From a bacterium UBA7470 (lineage in GTDB: Bacteria; Pseudomonadota; Gammaproteobacteria; Burkholderiales; Burkholderiaceae_C), in NCBI GenBank assembly GCA_002479815.1, contig DLPA01000201.1, positions 1 to 5,703 of the forward strand: DNA of 5,703 nucleotides. The letters are read 5' to 3'. The notes beneath the pieces were generated by a model, which was not told the origin of the DNA, ran no database searches, and was given only the letters and a program-made list of their open reading frames with translations. Both the position numbers and the translations under genes were made by a program. Every line of letters starts with the position of its first letter. Within the stretch, counting starts at the first letter, position 1. This document shows positions 1 to 5,116 of the stretch, piece after piece.

Positions 1-34
1 AGCTGTTAGTGCGGTTTGGTATGCCTGCTGGGCA

Positions 35-69
35 AGGCAGCGCGGGGGCCGCACACAGACACGCTGCCT
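35..69 (-). terminator. Stem-loop at the 3' end of the hydrolase gene, possible terminator
   Basis: An 8-bp perfect inverted repeat, AGGCAGCG at 35-42 and CGCTGCCT at 62-69, encloses a 19-base loop and overlaps the stop codon of the minus-strand hydrolase gene. On the minus strand no run of T follows it, so it is not a canonical Rho-independent terminator. It could act as a 3'-end stabilising hairpin or as a weak or Rho-assisted stop. It could also be chance in GC-rich DNA. Nothing else could be assigned in bases 1-67. Confidence 0.25.
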
Positions 70-1060
70 ATGGAGTGGGTGATTGGGCGGTGGCCAACAG
101 CGCCAAACTCTCGCTCATCACCTGCGGGTGATCGACCAGCGCTACGTGACCCACCCACGGCAGATGGCGCGCCTGCGAGCCGGGCAACACCGCGGTGCCC
201 AGAGGAAAGACGATGTTGTCGCCCTCTGAATGCCAGCAAGTGAAGTGCGCTCCTAGATTTGCGTCCTCGCTTTGAGCCAAGGCGTGCAGCCATGCGCTGT
301 GCTCCTGCATCTGTCGTGCATTGGTGCTGTGCCCCCAACGCCCCAGCCATGTGCCGTGGTGGGGCGTGCCTAGGGTGACGATGTGGGCCACACGCGCCAG
401 CGCATGGGGCGTCGCCCGCAGCCATGCCCGCATCGCCAAGCCGCCCATGCTGTGCGCCACCACCAGCGGCGGCAGCCCCGTCAAGTCGGTCAGGCGTTGC
501 ACGGCTTGGTCGATACGCTCGGGGTAGTCGTCGATGCTGCCCCAAATCGGCTCTAAATTCACCGCGACAAAGGGATGCTGGCGGCGCGTCAATTCGGCCA
601 TCCATGGCTGCCACAACCCGCGATTGCACACATAGCCATGCACGAGCACGACCCCGCGCCGGCCCGCCATCGTCGCTGATGCCGATGCCGATGCCTTTGA
701 TGCCGACGCATCGGGCCACCGCCGCCAGCACCACGGCTGCCACCACATAAAGCGCAGCAACGACACCCACCACTCGCCCAGCCACGCCCGCCACGGCCCC
801 CAAGCGTCCGCCGTCAGCACCGCCCCACGCTGCCGACTGACGGCGATGGACAAATACAGTTGTAGCGCCAAGATCAAGGGGTGCAAGGCCAACAGCCCTA
901 AAGCTGCCCAAAACGTCCACGGCGCCTCCCTCATCCACCCCCAACTCAGCAAGCCCCCCATCACCCCCAAGCAGCCTAGGCCGATGCCTTGCTGCCAACG
1001 GGCGATGGTGGAGGTGTCAGAACCCAAAATTGGCGAAACAGAATGAGGTGTGGACGACAT
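68..1060 (-). CDS. Membrane-anchored alpha/beta-hydrolase (lipase/esterase-like)
   Basis: Predicted serine hydrolase of 330 residues with a hydrophobic N-terminal region and an alpha/beta-hydrolase domain from about residue 134 to the end. The catalytic signs are clear. HGY at 141-143 follows a VVLV strand and fits the oxyanion loop. AHSMGG at 202-207 is the nucleophile elbow, with Ser204 and Ala where most relatives have Gly. LGTPHHGT at 230-237 is typical of lipase and PGAP1-like esterases. SEGDNIV puts the acid at Asp281, and VGHVAL puts the base at His305. Residues about 27-42 and 47-74 are very hydrophobic and would form one or two membrane helices, so the enzyme is probably anchored in the inner membrane. 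A low-complexity Ser/Ala linker (about 118-130) joins anchor and domain. I chose the ATG at 1060. An in-frame TTG at 1069 would add three residues, and neither start has a good Shine-Dalgarno. Substrate is unknown: triglyceride, short ester and polyester are all possible. The gene is separated from the upstream operon by an AT-rich inverted-repeat element and so probably has its own promoter. Confidence 0.88.
   Translation of the reverse strand: MSSTPHSVSPILGSDTSTIARWQQGIGLGCLGVMGGLLSWGWMREAPWTFWAALGLLALHPLILALQLYLSIAVSRQRGAVLTADAWGPWRAWLGEWWVSLLRFMWWQPWCWRRWPDASASKASASASATMAGRRGVVLVHGYVCNRGLWQPWMAELTRRQHPFVAVNLEPIWGSIDDYPERIDQAVQRLTDLTGLPPLVVAHSMGGLAMRAWLRATPHALARVAHIVTLGTPHHGTWLGRWGHSTNARQMQEHSAWLHALAQSEDANLGAHFTCWHSEGDNIVFPLGTAVLPGSQARHLPWVGHVALVDHPQVMSESLALLATAQSPTP
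678..704. repeat. GATGCC hexanucleotide tandem repeat inside the hydrolase gene
   Basis: Three perfect tandem copies of GATGCC (678-695) are followed by TTT and a fourth copy (699-704). Read on the minus strand in frame they encode the alternating Ser-Ala stretch (SASKASASASA) linking the membrane anchor to the hydrolase domain. Because the unit is six bases, copy-number change would lengthen or shorten the linker without a frameshift. Confidence 0.8.
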
Positions 1061-1116
1061 GGTGAGCAATTGGAACGGAAAGGAGGAGCAACGAGCGAGG
1101 CAAGCCCATAAAAAGC

Positions 1117-1145
1117 ATAGTAAGAAATGTGAGCTGCTTACGCAA
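1117..1145 (-). promoter_or_regulatory. Candidate sigma70-type promoter for the hydrolase gene
   Basis: On the minus strand, TTGCGT (1140-1145) lies 17 bases from TACTAT (1117-1122). The latter matches 4 of 6 bases of the -10 consensus and the former only the TTG of the -35 consensus. Transcription would start near 1110, about 50 bases before the ATG at 1060. The -35-like box lies within the left arm of the 18-bp inverted repeat, so the repeat element may supply half of this promoter. The match is weak and untested. Confidence 0.22.
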
Positions 1146-1327
1146 GCTTTACGGGCACTTTGGCTGATTTGATACTCAAAAATGAACTAGAAAGCATAAA
1201 AAACAACCTCGAAAGCCCTGTCCGGCATCGCCACACGGCCTGAAAAGGCGGTTGGGATGGTTTTTTTAGGCTTTTTTTAAGATTTAAAATGGCTGTAACT
1301 CACGTATTACTTGCGTAAGCAGCTCAC
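1129..1327. mobile_element. MITE-like element or relic with 18-bp inverted repeats
   Basis: GTGAGCTGCTTACGCAAG at 1129-1146 is perfectly repeated in inverted orientation at 1310-1327, giving a 199-base unit between two minus-strand genes. Similarity continues imperfectly on both sides: about 31 of 42 bases match when 1119-1160 is compared with the complement of 1296-1337. A second, inner imperfect inverted repeat pairs the A-rich stretch near 1191-1208 with the T-rich stretch near 1256-1278. The unit is AT-rich against GC-rich flanks, which fits an insertion. It has no room for a transposase. I see no convincing target-site duplication, because the right flank starts with a T-run that hides any short one. 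Alternatives are a relic of two inverted copies of a short sequence, or a structured intergenic terminator. The repeat itself is certain; the mobile-element reading is inference. Confidence 0.45.
1198..1267 (-). terminator. Candidate bidirectional terminator in the core of the inverted-repeat element
   Basis: On the minus strand CAACC (1254-1250) can pair with GGTTG (1208-1204), and the stem is followed directly by six T (1203-1198). The enclosed region holds a small GCCT/AGGC hairpin (1238-1249), which has a GAAA tetraloop when read on the plus strand. A-rich sequence upstream of the stem can pair with the T-run, as in bidirectional terminators. On the plus strand seven T (1261-1267) follow six bases after the stem. 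It lies downstream of the oxidoreductase operon and would separate it from the hydrolase gene. The enclosed loop is long, so the call is tentative. Confidence 0.35.
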
Positions 1328-1349
1328 TTTTTTTGCTACTGTTTTTCAT
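1284..1349 (-). other. Tiny open frame (21 codons) abutting the oxidoreductase stop
   Basis: An ATG begins immediately after the TAG stop of the oxidoreductase gene (TAGATG) and opens a 21-codon frame running through the right arm of the inverted repeat. No Shine-Dalgarno is visible, though stop-start adjacency could allow re-initiation. The peptide contains SKKSELLTQVIREL. The other arm, read on the plus strand at 1119-1160, gives SKKCELLTQALRAL without a start codon. The frame may be a remnant of a coding sequence carried in two inverted copies, or a coincidence of a repeat read in the same phase. I do not claim a translated product. Confidence 0.15.
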
Positions 1350-2954
1350 CTAGGCCAGCGCGTGCGGGACGCGGCCTAGGCGTTGGATGAGGTGTTGGGT
1401 CAGGCGGTTGACCAGTCCGTAAATCGACAACTGGGGGTTCGCGCCGATGCTGGTGGGAAACAGCGAGCCGTCGTGGATGGATAAGTTGTCGATGTGCCAA
1501 TGCACGCCATCGGGTCGCGTCACGCCTTGGCTGGCGTTGGCCGCCATGCCGCAGCCGCCCATGACGTGGGCGCTCACCACACGGGTTTGCAAGGCCACCA
1601 TCGGCAGCGCCTCGATCATGGCCTTGGCCTCGCGCCACGAAGTGGCGGCTTGGGCTTGCTCATGCACGGGCAAGACGTGCGATGCGCCGGCGGCGAATTG
1701 CAGTTCTGCCATCGTCAGCAGGGCGCGGCGGGCGGCATCCATCACCGCCTCGTTCAGAGGGTAGTCCAGCAGGGGCGAGCCATCGTCGCGCAGGCGCACC
1801 CGTCCGCCTTGCGACTGCGGCGCAAAACCATCCCGAATCAGGGCCAGCAAGATGTGTTGATGGGCAAATCGGCCCAACATGGCGGCCTGCGCCTGCCCAA
1901 AACCCGGAATGCTGGAGGCAAAAATAACGGGGTGAATCGGCGGCGCTTCCAGCTTGTAGCCCAAAGGCCCGTCGATGGGATCAACGCCCAAAAAGTGATC
2001 GGTGTAAATGGTTTGGGGCGCTCCCGCCCAGCCTTCCACACGCTGCGGCATATCGGCGGCACTCATCACCACCGGATGCAAAAACGTGCGTCGCCCCAAC
2101 ACGCCATGCGGATCGGGCGCGCCTGAGCGCAGCAAAAGCGCGGGCGAGTTGATGGCTCCTGCGCAAAGCACGACGTGAGACGCTTTTATTGTGATCGCTT
2201 TTTGCGCTTGATTGACGTGGCTTATCGCCATGATGGATTCAATTTTCCCCTCGCGCAGCACCAGGCGTTCGGCGCGGGTGTTGACCAAGAGCGTGGCCCC
2301 ATGCGCCAGCGCGGTGGGCACGCCTGTGAGCAGTTGCGACTGTTTGGCGTTGGTGGGACAGCCCAGTCCGCAGGAGCCTAAATTCCAGCAGCCCTGCACA
2401 TTGCGCAAAATCGCGGCGGCGGCGATGCCCAGTTTTTGAGCGCCTTTGCGCAGCAACTCGTTGTTTTCGTTGGGCAGTGTCACCCAAGTGCTGACGTGCA
2501 AGCGCCGTTCGGCCTGCTGAAAATAGGGCGACAGCGCGTCGTCGGTCAACTCGGTCAGGCCGTAACGCTCACGCCAAAAGGCCAAGGTGTCGCTGGGCGT
2601 GCGAAACGAACTCGTCCAGTTCACCGTGGTCGATCCGCCCACACAGCGCCCTTGCAAGATGTTGATGGCTTTGTCGGCGGTTTTGCGGGCGGCGCTTTCT
2701 TGGTAGAGCGTGGGGTAGGCCTCGCTTTCCAATTGCCGAAAGTCGCGGCTGGTTTTCAAAGGCCCGTCTTCCAGCATCAGCACTTTCAGCCCCGCCCGCG
2801 CCAACAGCTCGGCACTGATGCCACCGCCCGCGCCCGTACCGATGACCAAGACATCGCAGTCCAGACTCGTCGGTACGGCGGTTTGAGGGTCGTGCCCCAA
2901 AACGCGCCAACCCGAGGCGAGACCCGCCTCCCAAGGATCAGGTAATTTGCTCAT
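1350..2954 (-). CDS. GMC-family FAD-dependent oxidoreductase (dehydrogenase catalytic subunit)
   Basis: Flavoprotein of 534 residues predicted to oxidise an alcohol or sugar-type hydroxyl group. The FAD-binding Rossmann motif GTGAGGG is at 39-45, followed by a glutamate at the strand end in LMLEDG (59-64). GRCVGGSTTVNW at 102-113 matches the second GMC flavin-contact region. The catalytic pair is probably His463 in SAHVMGGCGM and Asn506 in GANPQLS, as in cholesterol oxidase and relatives. A cysteine cluster C189-x5-C195-x3-C199-Pro matches the spacing I recall for the iron-sulphur site of FAD-dependent glucose and sorbitol dehydrogenases. It also resembles a Cys-rich stretch in long-chain alcohol oxidases, so a cluster is possible but unproven. 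There is no signal peptide. The ATG overlaps the stop of the upstream Tat-subunit gene by four bases (ATGA), which fixes the start and implies translational coupling. A much longer open frame extends upstream but only shadows that gene. Export is probably by hitch-hiking on the Tat partner. The substrate cannot be deduced. Confidence 0.9.
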   Translation of the reverse strand: MSKLPDPWEAGLASGWRVLGHDPQTAVPTSLDCDVLVIGTGAGGGISAELLARAGLKVLMLEDGPLKTSRDFRQLESEAYPTLYQESAARKTADKAINILQGRCVGGSTTVNWTSSFRTPSDTLAFWRERYGLTELTDDALSPYFQQAERRLHVSTWVTLPNENNELLRKGAQKLGIAAAAILRNVQGCWNLGSCGLGCPTNAKQSQLLTGVPTALAHGATLLVNTRAERLVLREGKIESIMAISHVNQAQKAITIKASHVVLCAGAINSPALLLRSGAPDPHGVLGRRTFLHPVVMSAADMPQRVEGWAGAPQTIYTDHFLGVDPIDGPLGYKLEAPPIHPVIFASSIPGFGQAQAAMLGRFAHQHILLALIRDGFAPQSQGGRVRLRDDGSPLLDYPLNEAVMDAARRALLTMAELQFAAGASHVLPVHEQAQAATSWREAKAMIEALPMVALQTRVVSAHVMGGCGMAANASQGVTRPDGVHWHIDNLSIHDGSLFPTSIGANPQLSIYGLVNRLTQHLIQRLGRVPHALA

Positions 2955-3496
2955 AAGTCCATAGGGCCAGGGTAATCCAGCACCTTCCATGTAGAGGGAT
3001 GGGAGAAATACGCCGCGCCCACCAAATCGTGCAGGGCCACATACGCTTGCTGGCGCAGCGCAAGGCGGCTGGAGCGCATGGCTTGCAAGCCCGCTTGAAT
3101 CTCGGCCACCGAAGCCTGCGACCACTCGCTGTCCACACCCGCCAGCCCACGCCGTCCTACCGACGTGCCCAGCAGGGTCAAGAGTTGCGAGAGTTCGGCC
3201 TGTGCGTGCGGGGGCAGGGCGGCGACGGCGGCGGTCAGGCGGTCCAACAAACCCGCCAAGGCTTGGGTCTGCGCCGTGGCCTCTGTGGGCAAAGTGCCGT
3301 CCAACAAGGCGCGGCCTAAGGCGTGCCAGATGGCTTGGGCGGAGGCAGAAAACTGGCCGCCCTCCCATGCCACCGGTGGACGAGCGAGCCAAGCGCCGCC
3401 CACCGTCAAGACCACGGCCGAAGCCAAGCCCCCCTTCAACCACGTTCGGCGTGTGGTCAGGGGCGGGGTTTTTTGAGCTGTTTCTGTGCTTGTCAT
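2951..3496 (-). CDS. Tat-exported small subunit, gluconate 2-dehydrogenase subunit 3-like
   Basis: Small subunit of 181 residues, probably the exported partner of the GMC flavoprotein encoded next. The N-terminus carries a twin-arginine signal: TRRTWLK with Arg16-Arg17, then a hydrophobic segment at about 22-38. The cleavage site is unclear; AWLA at 35-38 and PVA at 41-43 are candidates. The mature part is mostly helical and ends with AAYFSHPSTWKVLDYPGP (161-178), which resembles the Y-x-x-P-x-x-W-x-x-L-x-Y-x-GP ending of gluconate 2-dehydrogenase subunit 3 and of the gamma subunit of FAD-dependent glucose dehydrogenase. In those systems this subunit escorts the signal-less flavoprotein through the Tat pore. 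It is first in a two-gene operon and its TGA overlaps the next ATG. The start at 3496 keeps the Tat motif at a normal distance from the N-terminus, although no strong Shine-Dalgarno precedes it. No cytochrome c subunit gene is present in the window. Confidence 0.85.
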   Translation of the reverse strand: MTSTETAQKTPPLTTRRTWLKGGLASAVVLTVGGAWLARPPVAWEGGQFSASAQAIWHALGRALLDGTLPTEATAQTQALAGLLDRLTAAVAALPPHAQAELSQLLTLLGTSVGRRGLAGVDSEWSQASVAEIQAGLQAMRSSRLALRQQAYVALHDLVGAAYFSHPSTWKVLDYPGPMDL

Positions 3497-3656
3497 GACT
3501 GCCGACTGTGCCGCAGCCTAGGGGGTGATGGGTAGATGGCGCTCTCTACATCGGCCTGGATCGAGTCACCTGTGTGCCATCGCGCACCAAAAGAACAGGA
3601 CCGAACGCGGATCAAAGCAACCGAATGCAGCCAACCGGTATAGGACAATGAGGCCC
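3497..3656. promoter_or_regulatory. Divergent promoter region with a 9-base direct repeat
   Basis: This 160-base gap lies between the divergent starts of the Tat-subunit gene (minus) and the hypothetical gene (plus) and must hold signals for both. ACCGAACGC at 3600-3608 and ACCGAATGC at 3620-3628 form a direct repeat with one mismatch and exactly 20 bases between starts, about two helical turns. A third ACCG lies at 3634-3637. TATAGG at 3639-3644 could be a -10 box for the plus-strand gene, but I see no matching -35. No clear minus-strand promoter was found. The repeat may be an operator. Confidence 0.3.
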
Positions 3657-4445
3657 ATGAGCCAAGCCGTCATCCTGCGTCAACACCTGGCACGCGTCGA
3701 ACAACTGCGCCAAGAGGAGCGATCCCCCGCCGTGCAATGCGCCTGGCAGGTGGTGCGGCGCGTGCAAGTGCAACGCTTTCGCGCCACCTATGCCGATTTT
3801 TTAAGCAACGGTCGTCATGCACCAGCCGCACAGTTTTTCTTGTCCGAGCTGTACGGGCAGCACGACTACAGCCAACGCGACGCTCAATTTGGCCGCATTG
3901 CTGGCGCGATAGAGCGCCTGTTTCCGCCTCATGTCATGCGCTTGGCGGTGCAGATTGCACAAGTACACGCGCTGACTGAAACAATGGATTGGGCAATGGC
4001 GACGGCATGGGCATCGTCTGCACATGCGCCCCCCCTCCTGGCGGCCCAGTCCACGCCCCATCGACCGCTTGCAGCCAGTGCCTTGGCAGCAGGCTACATT
4101 GACGCATGGCGCACGGTGCAGCGTTATGACGATCGGCAGCGCCAGCTCGAAGCCGTCTTGGCGCTGGGCGAGCAACTGACGCGGGTGGTTCGGATTGCAG
4201 GACTGAGAACAGCCCTCAAGCTCATGCGTCGCCCTGCGCAAACAGCAGGGCTGTCGGCTCTGCAAGCCGTGTTGGAACAGGGCTTTGATGCGTTCGCTGC
4301 CATGGGCAACACGTCGGCTTTTTTAACAGGGATCACCGACCGCGAAACCCATTGGCTGGCTACGCTGCACCACGATACCCCATTCGCCACCGCCGCTCAG
4401 CGCTTAGAAGTGGCCTTGCGAGCCGTCGTCCCGGCGATGGACTGA
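3657..4445 (+). CDS. Conserved hypothetical protein with FFLxELYG motif
   Basis: A 262-residue, probably cytoplasmic and largely helical protein whose function I do not know. Its most distinctive stretch is FFLSELYG at 60-67, followed by Asp70 and Arg74-Asp75 (DYSQRD) and then a helix ending RLFPPHV (87-93). I recall the FFLxELYG, D, RD pattern from a conserved family of uncharacterised proteins in beta- and gamma-proteobacteria, but no function is attached to it. A second conserved-looking block spans about 150-220: a helix with R-Q-x-Q-LE, then LRTALKLMRRPAQTAGLSAL and GFDAFAAM. There is no signal peptide or membrane helix. I chose the ATG at 3657. An ATG at 3648 would add MRP, and GAGG at 3650-3653 or AGGA at 3642-3645 could serve as Shine-Dalgarno. 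The open frame extends further upstream, but that part looks non-coding. The next gene starts 32 bases after its stop, so the two probably form an operon. Confidence 0.85.
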   Translation: MSQAVILRQHLARVEQLRQEERSPAVQCAWQVVRRVQVQRFRATYADFLSNGRHAPAAQFFLSELYGQHDYSQRDAQFGRIAGAIERLFPPHVMRLAVQIAQVHALTETMDWAMATAWASSAHAPPLLAAQSTPHRPLAASALAAGYIDAWRTVQRYDDRQRQLEAVLALGEQLTRVVRIAGLRTALKLMRRPAQTAGLSALQAVLEQGFDAFAAMGNTSAFLTGITDRETHWLATLHHDTPFATAAQRLEVALRAVVPAMD

Positions 4446-4477
4446 CCCATCACTCATGCTCTTCTTTTGTTGGCCCC

Positions 4478-5116
4478 ATGCTTGAACTCACCCGTTTTAC
4501 TTGTGAATACATCGACCGCGAGGACCGCATCCGTCTGCTGGGCGAAACCGTTGAAGGCACGACAGTGGTGCTGTGGCTGACCCAACGGCTTGTGCTGCGC
4601 TTGGTACCGCATTTGTGCGAGTGGGTAGAAAAAAACAGCACTGTGGCAGGTTTTTTCACCGATCATCTGCCCGGTCAAGCCCAGTTGTGGCAAGGCTTTG
4701 CGCAGCAAGCGGCGCAAGCGGAACTCGCGCCTCAAACCCCCGTCACGCTTCAGCCCCACGCGCCACGCTGGTTGGTGGTGGAAGTGGATGTGAATGCCAA
4801 ACCCGAACACATCAGCCTGTGCTTCAAAGGCGATGAGGGCCTGAAAACACCCAGTTTGGCTGAATTTTTACTGGCGCAGGCGGTACAACCCCATTCCGCC
4901 AGCGTTCCGTCCAACGCGAGCACCGCGCAGCCTGTGCTGACCGCGCGCAAGGCAAGCATCGTTCTGACAGCGGTGCAATTGCGGCAGTGGTTGTCCATCG
5001 TGCATCACCAATGCCAACAGGCCCAATGGCCCTCGTCATGTTGGCCAGACTGGTTGCAAGACGCACAACAGACCTCGCTCAGCGAAGACCCTCCCCCGCC
5101 CACGCTGCTGCACTAA
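4478..5116 (+). CDS. Conserved hypothetical protein, second gene of the pair
   Basis: A protein of 212 residues, function unknown. Its N-terminal region is the most conserved-looking: LTRFTCEYIDREDRIRLLGE (4-23), a beta-rich stretch typical of a small sandwich or sheet domain, followed by VVLWLTQRLVLRLVPHLCEW (30-49), an amphipathic helical part too rich in Arg to be a membrane span. A second strand-rich section (PRWLVVEVDV, 96-105, and HISLCFKG, 111-118) precedes a Ser/Pro-rich linker at about 137-155. A further segment, SIVLTAVQLRQWLSIVHHQC, follows at 160-179. The C-terminus is Pro-rich. There is no signal peptide. The start at 4478 is the first in-frame ATG after the stop of the preceding gene, and I see no good Shine-Dalgarno. 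Its stop TAA (5114-5116) overlaps the stop of the convergent glcD. Pairing with the preceding gene suggests a shared role. Confidence 0.82.
   Translation: MLELTRFTCEYIDREDRIRLLGETVEGTTVVLWLTQRLVLRLVPHLCEWVEKNSTVAGFFTDHLPGQAQLWQGFAQQAAQAELAPQTPVTLQPHAPRWLVVEVDVNAKPEHISLCFKGDEGLKTPSLAEFLLAQAVQPHSASVPSNASTAQPVLTARKASIVLTAVQLRQWLSIVHHQCQQAQWPSSCWPDWLQDAQQTSLSEDPPPPTLLH

Noticed and set aside
1..67. End of a further gene entering from the left
   Set aside because: Short open frames cross the edge on both strands, but none shows recognisable protein sequence in so few codons.
6..998. 330-codon minus-strand frame overlapping the hydrolase gene
   Set aside because: It is a shadow in another frame, low in complexity and without motifs, while the hydrolase frame has a full catalytic triad.
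1061..1349. Small RNA, riboswitch or tRNA in the AT-rich intergenic region
   Set aside because: No cloverleaf or known riboswitch core was seen. The hairpins are short and better explained as repeat arms and a terminator.
1494..2126. 210-codon plus-strand frame opposite the oxidoreductase
   Set aside because: It is an antisense shadow of a convincing GMC coding sequence and has no recognisable domain.
2955..3443. N-terminal extension of the oxidoreductase open frame upstream of 2954
   Set aside because: It lies wholly inside the Tat-subunit gene in another frame and is rich in Arg, Gly and Pro as expected of a GC-rich shadow. The family N-terminus starts at the ATGA overlap.
3525..3656. Upstream start for the first hypothetical gene at 3525
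   Set aside because: The extra 44 codons would occupy most of the divergent promoter region and do not look like protein. Conserved character begins after the ATG at 3657.
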